Positions 1 to 7,695 of a stretch of DNA of 33,286 nt are shown piece after piece. This DNA comes from Nitrospirota bacterium. Its GTDB lineage: Bacteria > Nitrospirota > Nitrospiria > Nitrospirales > NS-4. The stretch is taken from NCBI GenBank assembly GCA_005877815.1, contig VBOG01000025.1, positions 1 through 33,286 on the forward strand, given 5' to 3'. Below the pieces are notes generated by a model. That model was not told the DNA's origin and ran no database searches. It saw only the letters and a list, made by a program, of their open reading frames with translations. Position 1 is the first letter of the stretch, and every line of letters begins with the position of its first letter. The position numbers were made by a program, and so were the translations under genes.

Positions 1-697
1 AGCCGAGCACCGCCATGCCGGGACGGTAATGGAACGCCTTCGTTCCCCCGCCCTTCATGGCTTCAATCTGCTCCGGCGCATAGCCCTGCTCCCGCAGCCG
101 GCGCGCGCCCGCTTCGCCCGAATACCGCTCGGCGATCTTCAATTGCCCTTTAGCAAGGTACATGCCTGCCGTGTCCCAAGAGACGCGGAGCATGTCGTCT
201 TCGCCGCGGTTGGCAAACTTGTAGCGAATCTTCACATCGGGGGACAGTTCGGGACAGCCATCGTCCACCCACTGCTTCCAGCCCTTGCGGATCATCGGGC
301 CTTTCAAGCGGTATGGACCGTACACCCGGCGATGGAACGTGTAACCCTTCAAGCACATCCGCGGGTTCCAGGCAAATGTGCCGCGGTTGCCGTACAGGTC
401 CTCGTACGTCTGGTGATCGTAGTTCTGCTCGATCCGCATGACGACGCCGTTGCGCACGAACGCGCGCACGCGACAGGCATGCGTGTCGTTTGGCGAGCAG
501 ATGTAGGAAAATGACGAGTCATAGCGGTACTGGTCGTGGTAGACACGCTCCCAGGACCGGTCCGGATATTCGCCGAGGGGATTGCCCACCTCGATGACCG
601 GCTGCAGCGCCGTCAGGGCCAGCGCCTTGTCGGCAATCGCGATCGCCGCGATCGTCCCTGCAGTTGTCTTCAAGAACTGCCGTCTGGTTAAAAACAT
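1..697 (-). CDS. NxrA-like molybdopterin oxidoreductase alpha subunit, N-terminal part (runs off the window)
   Basis: The first 232 residues are present; the gene continues beyond base 1. The protein starts with a Tat signal (TRRQFLK at residues 4-10, then a hydrophobic Ala/Ile stretch), so it should be exported folded with its cofactor to the periplasm. Cys67, Asp71, Cys75 and Cys115 form a C-x3-D-x3-C-x39-C arrangement. This is the N-terminal [4Fe-4S] site of type II DMSO-reductase-family enzymes, in the variant with one Asp ligand found in nitrite-oxidoreductase alpha subunits. The following segment (RVYGPYRLKGPMIRKGWKQW, residues 126-145) also resembles NxrA. The start is fixed by an AGGAGG six to seven bases upstream. 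Substrate cannot be decided from this fragment: nitrite oxidoreductase proper, or a related nitrate, chlorate or other oxyanion enzyme, are all possible. A sigma-54 promoter lies upstream and a sigma-54 activator gene is the next gene. Confidence -1.
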   Translation of the reverse strand, partial: MFLTRRQFLKTTAGTIAAIAIADKALALTALQPVIEVGNPLGEYPDRSWERVYHDQYRYDSSFSYICSPNDTHACRVRAFVRNGVVMRIEQNYDHQTYEDLYGNRGTFAWNPRMCLKGYTFHRRVYGPYRLKGPMIRKGWKQWVDDGCPELSPDVKIRYKFANRGEDDMLRVSWDTAGMYLAKGQLKIAERYSGEAGARRLREQGYAPEQIEAMKGGGTKAFHYRPGMAVLG

Positions 698-845
698 CAC
701 TTACACCTCCTGCCATGAATTAATCTCGGGATGGCTCGATACGTTCTCGCTCATCCCCATCACGCACTCAACCCGACATCCGACCTCCATCTCACCCCCT
801 TTCGCTGCGAACAGTCGAAATCCCTGTTGTGTAGTGCTTAGTTAG

Positions 846-861
846 AGCAAGGCCTCTGCCA
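846..861 (-). promoter_or_regulatory. sigma-54 (-24/-12) promoter for the oxidoreductase gene
   Basis: On the minus strand the sequence reads TGGCAGAGGCCTTGCT. It has GG and GC separated by exactly ten bases and matches the consensus TGGCACG-N4-TTGCW at all but two positions. Transcription would start near 835, giving a leader of about 138 bases before the start at 697. The neighbouring response regulator carries an intact GAFTGA loop, the signature of proteins that activate sigma-54 polymerase, which makes the match more credible than it would be alone. Confidence -1.
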
Positions 862-950
862 GTGAATGGTGAGACGTATGGCGCAGCATTGAGAGGACAT
901 AACTAATTGATGATAAATGATAAAAATGCTCGTAAGGCCCTTTGAAAAGT

Positions 951-1056
951 AATGACTTAGGGGATGCTTTAAACAGGGAAGTAATATCTTTGTATGACTA
1001 ATGGGGCGTCTCGATAAAAAAATGACATAGTTACAATGTGTTATAAGATGACATAG
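951..1056. repeat. spaced ATGAC(A/T)TAG motifs, candidate activator sites
   Basis: Three near-identical 10-mers lie in an AT-rich stretch: AATGACTTAG at 951-960, AATGACATAG at 1021-1030 and GATGACATAG at 1047-1056. A weaker TATGACTAAT is at 993-1002. They sit about 90-210 bases upstream of the sigma-54 promoter, where enhancer sites usually lie. Whether the adjacent response regulator binds them is inference. Confidence -1.
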
Positions 1057-1243
1057 AATTTTTGTCTCCTCCGAAAGTGCTATTGTCGAGGCTCTTTGAC
1101 CCTACTTAAAGCGAGGCATCGCAGTTGAGAACAGATGGAGTGTTACTGCTGCCGGATTGCTGAGGAGGTGACCAAGCAACTCTAGGAGTCACTGTCACCC
1201 ATTCGATACAGCGGTTTGATTTGAAGCTAGGAGGAAAAAAACC

Positions 1244-2707
1244 TCAGTCGGCGTCCGCTGACTTCTCGCCTTCCAGGTAGCGCTTGACGAGAAGATAGAA
1301 ATGCTGGCGGGGAATGCCGCAATCTTCGGCGGCACTTGCAACTCGTCCCTGATGGATGGACAATTTTGTGCGCAGGTAGGCGGACGTGAAGTCCGCGACC
1401 GCCTTTTTCTTCGCCTGCAGGTATGGAAGCGACGCATAGACATTGTCCCGCAGGACGTCCGACTTTCGGACGTCCGGCAGCAAACCGCCGAGGTCCTCCT
1501 CGGTGATCGTGGATCCAGGAGCCAGCATGACTGCGCGTTCGATGACGTTCCGCAATTCCCTCACATTGCCCGGCCAGTAGTATGCAGACAAAGCGGTCAC
1601 AGCCGAGGCGTCGAGCGAGCAGCGCGGCTTCATCATCTCCTTGCCGAATTTCGCGCAGAGATGGCGTGCGATGGGAGCCACATCTTCCCGGCGGTCACGC
1701 AAGGGCGGCACATGGATGCCGATGACGGCCAGGCGGTAATAGAGGTCCTTTCGAAATGTCCCTTGCCTGATTTTTTCCTCCAGGTTCTGATTGGTGGCGG
1801 CGATAAAGCGCATCTGAACACGTTTGACGCGCGTCCCGCCAAGCCGGCGGACCTCGTTCTCTTCCAGGACTCGCAGCAGCTTGGTCTGCAATGCAAGCGA
1901 CAACTCCCCGATCTCGTCCAGGAAGACCGTGCCGCCGTCCGCCAGTTCGATCAATCCAGGCTTGTCGGCGATGGCTCCCGTGAAGGCTCCCCGGACATGC
2001 CCGAACAGTTCGCTCTCGATCATGCCTTCGGGCATCGTCGTGCAATCGATCACCTGATAGGGTTGCTCACGGTCTTGGCTCTGCTCATGGATGGCCCTCG
2101 CGAACATGCCTTTGCCGGTCCCCGTCTCACCGGTAATGAGCACGGTCGAACGACCTTGGGCGGCTTCCGCGACGAGGCGCAGGACTTTTTGGAACGGCTC
2201 ACTTGTCCCCGCGAGATTGGCAGCCACTGTTTCGTGCTGCGCCGTTCGCTTGAAGGCTGAGTTGAAGCGCAGAATTTCCGACATCCTGATGGCTCGGTGC
2301 AGCCGCATGCCGAGATCCGATGCATTCACCGGCTTGAGGAGATAGTCGTACGCGCCCCTCTTCATCGCCTCAACCGCGCTTTGAACGCCTTTGAGGCGCG
2401 TGACGATCAAGACCGGCAGATCCCGGTCGATCTTTTGAATCTGAGTGACAAGATCCAAGCCATCCATCCCGGGCATCACCAAATCGGTGAGGACCAGATC
2501 AATGGGCCGCTCGCCGATGAGGCGGAGAGCGCCTTCGGCCCGGGCCCGCACTTGAATATCGATCGTCCCGCCCAGCGATCTTAGATCGGCCTCCTCGATC
2601 GCGTGCAGCATCCGTTCCGTGTCGTGCGGATCATCGTCCACAATCAAGATCGTGAACGGCGGTCGGCCGGATGCGGATGACAACGGAGACTGGATGACCG
2701 GAATCAT
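1244..2707 (-). CDS. sigma-54-dependent response regulator (REC-AAA+-Fis HTH)
   Basis: The 487-residue protein has the NtrC-type order. A receiver domain covers about 17-135, with phospho-acceptor Asp75 in LTDLVMPG and Lys125. An AAA+ domain covers about 165-395, with Walker A GETGTGKG at 193-200, an intact GAFTGA loop at 240-245 and Walker B VFLDEIG at 261-267. A C-terminal Fis-type helix-turn-helix lies near 452-478. The intact GAFTGA loop means it should remodel sigma-54 RNA polymerase. The open frame extends further upstream to 3004, but that part overlaps the kinase gene. The start at 2707 is chosen because its ATG shares one base with the kinase stop codon (TAATG), indicating translational coupling. 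Its probable partner is the kinase encoded just upstream and its probable target is the oxidoreductase promoter at 846-861. Confidence -1.
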   Translation of the reverse strand: MIPVIQSPLSSASGRPPFTILIVDDDPHDTERMLHAIEEADLRSLGGTIDIQVRARAEGALRLIGERPIDLVLTDLVMPGMDGLDLVTQIQKIDRDLPVLIVTRLKGVQSAVEAMKRGAYDYLLKPVNASDLGMRLHRAIRMSEILRFNSAFKRTAQHETVAANLAGTSEPFQKVLRLVAEAAQGRSTVLITGETGTGKGMFARAIHEQSQDREQPYQVIDCTTMPEGMIESELFGHVRGAFTGAIADKPGLIELADGGTVFLDEIGELSLALQTKLLRVLEENEVRRLGGTRVKRVQMRFIAATNQNLEEKIRQGTFRKDLYYRLAVIGIHVPPLRDRREDVAPIARHLCAKFGKEMMKPRCSLDASAVTALSAYYWPGNVRELRNVIERAVMLAPGSTITEEDLGGLLPDVRKSDVLRDNVYASLPYLQAKKKAVADFTSAYLRTKLSIHQGRVASAAEDCGIPRQHFYLLVKRYLEGEKSADAD

Positions 2708-4797
2708 TATGCTTTCCTCTCTTCGTGGCCCATGAGGCTGGACTGCTCCTCTCGTTCTGTCGCCACAGGGAGTTGGACATGCAGGTCTCCCAGGGCGGGA
2801 AGCGTAAAGGAGATCGTACAACCAGGCGGCCCGTCGTCTGCGACCCACACGTTCCCGCCGTACAATTCGACAATCCGTTTGACTATTGTCAGGCCGATGC
2901 CGCTGCCCTTCGACAGATCCGGGTTGAGGCGCGTGAAGGGATCGAAGACCCGTTCTCGGTATTCTGGAGGAATGCCCGGGCCATTGTCTGAAACCGAAAA
3001 ACACAGTCCGTTCCCGTGCCTCTTGGCGACGATCTGAATGGCAGGGTCAGGCTGGTCCCCGCAGAATTTGATGGCGTTGGAAATTAGATTGTCGAAGATC
3101 TGCCGGAGGTAGGCGCGATGGCACGGCACTTCCTGCATGGCGAAAGCGGTCTGCACCTGGACGCGGCGCTCTCTCAGCTCTTCGGCCCGTGCTGTCAGCA
3201 CCTCGTTCACGATGGAGGCGGGGTCCACTGCCTCGACGGGATCCTGCCCACTCCCCAGGCTCGCCACCTCCAGGATATTTTCCACGCGCTGGATGAGATC
3301 CTTGCCGTAGCTGCTCATCCATGTCAGCCAGCGTATTGCGCGCTCGTCGAGCACCCGCTTCGTCCCGTATTCGGCGAGCAGCAGCGAGGCCAGCTCCTCC
3401 ATGCGTTCGCCTGGACCCTTCAGATCGTGAGCCAATGTTTCGGCCAAATGTTCGAGGTGCTTTAGCCGGGATTCAAGACCTTTCCCTTTTTGTGCGGCGG
3501 CTTCGAATAAACGTGCATTCGAGATCGCGATCGCCGCTTCGTCGGCAAAGCCTTTCGCCAATCTGATATTCCAGTCGCTGCCATGGACTTTCCGGTCCAG
3601 CAATAATACCAACGCTCCAAACGGCCGTTCACCCGACATCAGCGGGATTGCCAGCATGCTTTGCCCCATCAGATTGCGCCGTGTCACCTCGGGCCTGCGG
3701 TCGCTTCGCAGATCTTCGCCGACTGCCGGTTTCCTTGTTTCAACCGCCTGCACGACGATTGGGAATTCGTCCCACAGCATGACGGACTTGTACAGTTTTT
3801 CCTGCCATGACCCCGAGGCGGCCTCCACGACCCAGCACTGCATGTGATCGTCCCGCAGCATCACGAGACAGACATCCACGTCAAGCATGTCCGCCGCGCG
3901 ATCCGTGATCCGTGACAAGACACCTTCCAGGCCGTCGGGGCCGATGGTATTGATCTCGTTACCGATGATGTTGATGGCTTCCAGTTCCCGGATGTGCCGT
4001 TGAATGTGCCCGGCCATTTCCTCATAGACACGGGCGAGCTGGCCGATCTCATCGTGTGAACGAACGGGGATCCGGATGAGCGCGATCGGCTCCGCGATCT
4101 GATCGAGTTGGGCGACCGATGATCGGAGCACGGTCAGCGGGCGAACGATGGAACGCGCCAAGAGCCGCGCGCCGAGAAGACCGAACGCCAACCCGCCGAT
4201 CACCGCCAGCAGCAGCCCCCAAAGGGCTTCCCGCGCCAGCCTCGACTCGCGCGCTTCCAGCGTCTTCAGGTGCCGATCCAGCCGGTCCTGGATGTCCCGA
4301 AGATCGCCTCGGATCGCATCGGACAGCGCGATGCCTTTTCCAGACCTGACGTACTCGAGGACTTCCGCGGACCGTCCCGCATCGAAGTCACGAATCAAGC
4401 GGCGCTTGGTCTCCAGCAGGCCAGAGAGGCGCGTGCTGACATTCCTGATATCGGTCGACAGTTCTGGGATGCTTTCAATCAACTCGATGGTACGGGCGAT
4501 GGTGGCGGCGAGCTTCGCATCCGCCTCCACCATCGGCTTTAAAACCTCGCTCTGGCCCGTCAATAGATAACCGCGGAAACTGCCCTGGATATCCACTGCG
4601 AGCCGGTGAAGGATGTCAGCCTGATCACTCGCGAGGAGGACGCGGTTGAACTCGCGCTGGACGGAAATGAGTTGTTGAATGAGTGTGAAGTGGACGACCA
4701 GAGCCGCGATCAACGGCACACAAAGCACCAACACGACAGCCCAAACCTTCTGCTTGACGCGAAGCTGCTCCCACCATGTCCGGGCTGTTGGAACCAT
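2707..4797 (-). CDS. membrane sensor histidine kinase (CHASE3-HAMP-GAF-HisKA-HATPase)
   Basis: This 696-residue kinase has two membrane segments, about 17-40 and 191-213. They flank a helical periplasmic region of CHASE3 type containing the typical FRGYLLTG segment at 74-81. A HAMP linker (about 214-268) and a GAF domain (about 290-432) follow. The phospho-acceptor is His457 in AHDLKGP. The ATPase domain has an N-box around 570-577, DNGPGI at 604-609 and GSGIGL at 631-636. All parts needed for autophosphorylation are present. The gene is translationally coupled to the response regulator. It should sense a periplasmic or redox-type cue through CHASE3 or GAF; the ligand cannot be read from sequence. 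No Shine-Dalgarno precedes the ATG, and a promoter lies so close that the mRNA may be leaderless. Confidence -1.
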   Translation of the reverse strand: MVPTARTWWEQLRVKQKVWAVVLVLCVPLIAALVVHFTLIQQLISVQREFNRVLLASDQADILHRLAVDIQGSFRGYLLTGQSEVLKPMVEADAKLAATIARTIELIESIPELSTDIRNVSTRLSGLLETKRRLIRDFDAGRSAEVLEYVRSGKGIALSDAIRGDLRDIQDRLDRHLKTLEARESRLAREALWGLLLAVIGGLAFGLLGARLLARSIVRPLTVLRSSVAQLDQIAEPIALIRIPVRSHDEIGQLARVYEEMAGHIQRHIRELEAINIIGNEINTIGPDGLEGVLSRITDRAADMLDVDVCLVMLRDDHMQCWVVEAASGSWQEKLYKSVMLWDEFPIVVQAVETRKPAVGEDLRSDRRPEVTRRNLMGQSMLAIPLMSGERPFGALVLLLDRKVHGSDWNIRLAKGFADEAAIAISNARLFEAAAQKGKGLESRLKHLEHLAETLAHDLKGPGERMEELASLLLAEYGTKRVLDERAIRWLTWMSSYGKDLIQRVENILEVASLGSGQDPVEAVDPASIVNEVLTARAEELRERRVQVQTAFAMQEVPCHRAYLRQIFDNLISNAIKFCGDQPDPAIQIVAKRHGNGLCFSVSDNGPGIPPEYRERVFDPFTRLNPDLSKGSGIGLTIVKRIVELYGGNVWVADDGPPGCTISFTLPALGDLHVQLPVATEREEQSSLMGHEERKA

Positions 4798-4802
4798 GCT
4801 CT

Positions 4803-4832
4803 ACTATTCAGAATCATTGGAGAAAGTGTCAA
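4803..4832 (-). promoter_or_regulatory. sigma-70-type promoter of the kinase-regulator operon
   Basis: On the minus strand TTGACA (4832-4827) is followed after 18 bases by AATAGT (4808-4803). Only five bases separate this -10 box from the kinase ATG at 4797, so transcription would begin at or next to the start codon. The -35 is perfect; the -10 matches four of six bases. Confidence -1.
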
Positions 4833-4890
4833 GAAATTTCCGGAATGCCCTGCGTAAGGGTACCTTCTCGCACTGGCAAATTCCCGCGAT

Positions 4891-4905
4891 CCTGTGTTAC
4901 ACAGG
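4891..4905. promoter_or_regulatory. 15-bp perfect palindrome next to the ribosome binding site
   Basis: CCTGTGTTACACAGG is a perfect inverted repeat (six-base arms, TTA centre) three bases upstream of the AGGAG that serves the gene starting at 4920. It could be an operator for a dimeric regulator or, in RNA, a small hairpin beside the ribosome binding site. It lies in the 122-base gap between the divergent kinase operon and the 4920 gene. Confidence -1.
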
Positions 4906-4919
4906 CGTAGGAGCCACGT

Positions 4920-5849
4920 ATGCTCTCTTCTCGGTGTGCGATTCGCCCCGCGGGTTCCGCTGTTTCCATCACGCTTCTTGCGCTGTTGTCTCTTTCCCCG
5001 GTTCCGGCGGTCGCGCAACCCAGCGAATACTACGACGAGGTTGGTCGCTTGCTCTATTCCATCGATGCACAGGGCGTTGTGTCGATGTTTGAGACCGACG
5101 CTCTGGACAATACTGTTTCAGTGACCAGAGGCACCAGAGAGGCATTGAAGCCTCGCATCACGGAAATCTCTCCGTCATCGCTCCAGACGGGCAAGCTTAC
5201 GGTGGTGATGTTCAAGGGCGCCAATCTCGTCGGTGCAAAATTCTCCTCCAAAGTTCCGGGGATCAAATTCGGCGGGAGCGCCCCCCGCGCCGTCTCTGCT
5301 GGCGTCCCCATCGAAGTCGATCAAGCGGTGCCGCTCGGCCCGTTGACCGTGGAAGTGACCACTCCCATCGGGAAGACAGACGCGACATTGACGGTCGTCG
5401 AGCCCCAGATTGATCTTGCAGCGCTCGCTCGGAAGAAAGAGCCGGAATACAGGGAACTCCCTCCTGGCAAACCTGAATCGTGCCCGGAAGGGATGGTCGC
5501 GATCGGAAGCTCCACCGGCGGATTCTGCGTGGACATTAATGAAACCTCGCCGGGCGACTGGGTGGAAGTGGAAAAAGCGTGCTCCTATAAGTTCAAGCGG
5601 CTGTGCTGGTCGGAGGAATGGGAGCAGGCATGCAAAGTCCGGGAGGCCGTTGGTCTTCGCAACATTCTGGGAGAGTGGGAGTGGACGAGGACATCGGAGT
5701 ATGCGGCGGCGGGAGAGCAGGGAAGCGGCGGCATCGTCACCGAAAATGAGGACTGGTTGGCGGTTGTCCGAGGCAAACAAGCCTGTTCGTCCAAGGACCG
5801 CAAAGACCCGTGGACGGGCGGGGTGCGGCCGGGGCGGTGCTGCAAATGA
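4920..5849 (+). CDS. secreted YD-repeat / IPT-like / FGE-like protein, copy A
   Basis: The 309-residue protein has an N-terminal signal peptide (cleavage near AVA-Q, about residue 33). One YD/RHS-like motif follows (YYDEVGRLLYSIDAQG), then an immunoglobulin-like IPT/TIG-type segment (about 75-160). The C-terminal domain has the look of the formylglycine-generating-enzyme/SUMF1 fold: CPEGMVAIG, GGFCVD, a W-E-QAC segment and GEWEWT, ending in GRCCK. The Cys-rich C-terminus suggests disulfides in the periplasm or at the surface. The start is supported by AGGAG six bases upstream. A clear paralogue lies at 6384-7289 on the other strand, with the same domain order and the same last five residues. 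The function is unknown; FGE-like domains often bind rather than modify. Confidence -1.
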   Translation: MLSSRCAIRPAGSAVSITLLALLSLSPVPAVAQPSEYYDEVGRLLYSIDAQGVVSMFETDALDNTVSVTRGTREALKPRITEISPSSLQTGKLTVVMFKGANLVGAKFSSKVPGIKFGGSAPRAVSAGVPIEVDQAVPLGPLTVEVTTPIGKTDATLTVVEPQIDLAALARKKEPEYRELPPGKPESCPEGMVAIGSSTGGFCVDINETSPGDWVEVEKACSYKFKRLCWSEEWEQACKVREAVGLRNILGEWEWTRTSEYAAAGEQGSGGIVTENEDWLAVVRGKQACSSKDRKDPWTGGVRPGRCCK

Positions 5850-5868
5850 TCGGGCGAGACCCCGATCA
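5847..5868. terminator. shared hairpin between convergent genes
   Basis: TGATCGGG and CCCGATCA form a perfect eight-base stem around a six-base loop. The TGA stop codon of the plus-strand gene is the outer end of one arm and the TGA stop of the minus-strand gene is the outer end of the other. There is no T-run, so intrinsic termination is uncertain, but placement argues for a bidirectional end-of-transcript structure. Confidence -1.
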
Positions 5869-6387
5869 GTCGCCCTGGGAGGTATGATCAATGTCGTTGA
5901 AACGCTGGCCGAGAGCCCGAGAGATGAACAAGAGCGTGCCATGATCCGTTGCATGGTTGTAACTCAAGTCCACGGTCGTCTTGTCTCCAATCCACCGCAC
6001 GCTCGTGATCATTTTCCGTTCCGACGGCGACAAGGCTCCGTGTCGCTCTTCGATCCATCGCATTAATTTGTCCCGGTTTTGGCGGCCCTGATAGGAGACA
6101 TGTATGCTCTCCAATTGGTCGTCAAGAAATCGGTACGTGATGCGGCTGAGCGTCACGCCGTTCAGCGTCAACGATTCGCCCGGGTTTTCATACACGACGG
6201 CTTTTGTGCCAGCATCGGTGGACCCAAGGTCCAACAGCCGAGCGAACGAGGGGTATTCCCTCACCGACTTGCCCCACGTGTGTCCATTGAAGCCGTTCGG
6301 GTCATCCTTCAATTTTGCGGCCTGCGCGGACGCGGCCGTGACCGTCAGCATCAGCATCACGACGCAGGCGAGCGTGAACCGTTTCAT
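5866..6387 (-). CDS. small secreted protein of unknown function
   Basis: The 173-residue protein has a clear signal peptide (about 1-23, ending ASA-QA). The mature part begins with an FNGHTWG segment, a pattern seen in small exported proteins of unknown role, and includes a region rich in beta-strand residues and charged helices. I do not recognise a named family. Its ATG overlaps the stop of the YD/IPT/FGE-like gene upstream (ATGA), so the two are almost certainly co-translated and may work together. Its 3' end faces copy A, only 16 bases away. Confidence -1.
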   Translation of the reverse strand: MKRFTLACVVMLMLTVTAASAQAAKLKDDPNGFNGHTWGKSVREYPSFARLLDLGSTDAGTKAVVYENPGESLTLNGVTLSRITYRFLDDQLESIHVSYQGRQNRDKLMRWIEERHGALSPSERKMITSVRWIGDKTTVDLSYNHATDHGTLLFISRALGQRFNDIDHTSQGD

Positions 6388-7289
6388 TTACAGCACCGGC
6401 CGACGAACACTTCCGCTTTCCACCTCGGCGAGACGCGCCGTTGACGACAATCGACCTGCCCCATCAAGATGGAACGGATTTCCGGAGTGAAATCCATGGA
6501 CGGGATGTTTGGGTCCTGTTGATATGAATCCCATGAACCGGTCCATTCCCAGGAGCCAATCATGTTTTTCACGGCGAGCCGGCCCGCCTGCGCCTGTTCG
6601 CAGGCATGCTGCCATTCCTGCGCCTGGCACAGTCGTTTTTTGGCAATCGAACAAGTCTTCTCGGCCGTGCCGTATTCGCCCGTGAATGACCGGTCGAGGT
6701 CGATACAAAATCCTCCGAGTTCGGCGCTCACTCCCATCATTCCATCCGGACACGCGGGCGCAGCCGAACTGACGATTGGCTTCTCAGGTCCCCCCTTGTG
6801 CACCGCGCCGCTCCCGATTTGCATCTCGCTGATCATGAGACTTGCCGTGGTCTTGCCGATCGGCGTCGCGATTTGCAGGATCACTTTGCCAGGAGGAACC
6901 GTCGCCGGAACGTGCAAGGTCAAATCCAAATTCTTGGGCTTCGCCACGTAGGCCGAGACTTCGATTTGCGGAACACTCATGGTAATCGTCGCGCCGACAA
7001 GGTTTCTTCCCTTCAACTTCACCATGGGGGAGGTCCCGGCGGTAATGCTCTGCGGCATGACCTCGGTGACCTGAGGTTGCATTTGCTCGCGGGTGCCGCG
7101 CGTGACCGAGATCGTGAGATCCGTGGGGCTGTTCTCGAACATGGAGACGGTTCCATCGGCATCGATGGCGTAGATGATGCGGCCCGCCTCATCCTTAAAC
7201 GTCTGCGGAGCGGATGCGCGCGCCTCGTTTCCGCCTAGCATGAGAACCATCGCGAGCCCTACGATAGTGGTTGGCAATCCTTGCGCCAT
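6384..7289 (-). CDS. secreted YD-repeat / IPT-like / FGE-like protein, copy B
   Basis: This 301-residue paralogue of the 4920-5849 product has a signal peptide (about 1-26). It has a YD-like motif (DEAGRIIYAIDADGTVSMF), then the shared TVSVTRGTRE-type linker (here TISVTRGTRE), an IPT-like segment, and an FGE-like C-terminal domain (CPDGMMGVS, GGFCID, EWQHAC, GSWEWT) ending GRCCK. An open frame continues upstream to 7433. The start at 7289 is preferred because it gives a proper signal peptide, has GGGGAG five bases upstream and follows the previous gene's stop by 14 bases. It is the middle gene of a three-gene minus-strand operon. The function is unknown. Confidence -1.
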   Translation of the reverse strand: MAQGLPTTIVGLAMVLMLGGNEARASAPQTFKDEAGRIIYAIDADGTVSMFENSPTDLTISVTRGTREQMQPQVTEVMPQSITAGTSPMVKLKGRNLVGATITMSVPQIEVSAYVAKPKNLDLTLHVPATVPPGKVILQIATPIGKTTASLMISEMQIGSGAVHKGGPEKPIVSSAAPACPDGMMGVSAELGGFCIDLDRSFTGEYGTAEKTCSIAKKRLCQAQEWQHACEQAQAGRLAVKNMIGSWEWTGSWDSYQQDPNIPSMDFTPEIRSILMGQVDCRQRRVSPRWKAEVFVGRCCK

Positions 7290-7303
7290 GCGCGCTCCCC
7301 GGC

Positions 7304-7597
7304 TCAATTCACCGGCTTGTTTTCCTGAGAAGACACTTCTGCAGCCGCCTGATCGAGCCATCGCCCTCCCGCCTCGAGAATTTCCCGTACCAAGGATTCG
7401 GAGTGGCCGGTCTTCTTGACGGTATAGGCGCAAATATAGGCGAGGATATCGTCACGGTCCAGCTTCGTTGTGGTTGTTTTGGCGAGCGCCACAATTTCTC
7501 CGAAACCGATTTTAATAACTTCGGATGTGAGCGGCAAGCCATAGGAGAGTCGCGCAGTGACATACTGGATCGCGCGTTGAAGTTCCGCGTCGGTCAT
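7304..7597 (-). CDS. 97-residue protein of unknown function
   Basis: This is a small, soluble-looking, helical protein with no signal peptide or membrane segment. It contains a KTTTTKLDRDDILAYICAY stretch and ends in a charged tail. No family is recognised. It is the first gene of the operon that continues with copy B (14-base gap) and the small secreted protein. Being cytoplasmic while the next two are exported, it could be a regulator or just an unrelated passenger. Confidence -1.
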   Translation of the reverse strand: MTDAELQRAIQYVTARLSYGLPLTSEVIKIGFGEIVALAKTTTTKLDRDDILAYICAYTVKKTGHSESLVREILEAGGRWLDQAAAEVSSQENKPVN

Positions 7598-7654
7598 GTG
7601 GAGTATTGTAGCGGGGAGGAGAAACTTCTACAACGTTTCGGCGGAGGGGAAGCA

Positions 7655-7685
7655 GCGGGGAAGGCCACGTTACGACCTTCCCCGC
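7655..7685 (-). terminator. strong hairpin downstream of the propeller gene
   Basis: GCGGGGAAGG and CCTTCCCCGC form a perfect ten-base GC-rich stem with an 11-base loop, ten bases after the stop codon of the gene at 7696-9066. No T-run follows on either strand, so it may act as an mRNA 3' stabiliser or a non-canonical terminator. Confidence -1.
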
Positions 7686-7695
7686 AGAATGCCCA

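Larger units (their letters stand above)
698..1243. other. 546-base intergenic control region
   Basis: No convincing gene is seen here. The stretch is clearly more AT-rich than its surroundings from about 890 to 1070. It holds the sigma-54 promoter, the repeated ATGAC(A/T)TAG motifs, and a two-tier inverted repeat at 1167-1199 (GGTGAC/GTCACC outside, ACTC/GAGT inside). That repeat lies just downstream of the response-regulator stop codon and could be a terminator or an operator; it has no T-run. Confidence -1.

Noticed and set aside
582..845. An 87-residue plus-strand ORF over the start of the oxidoreductase gene
   Set aside because: It is antisense to the oxidoreductase coding region and its leader, has no ribosome binding site and no recognisable features.
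1244..3004. A 586-residue version of the response regulator
   Set aside because: Its first 99 codons overlap the kinase gene and have no family similarity; the ATG at 2707 is coupled to the kinase stop.
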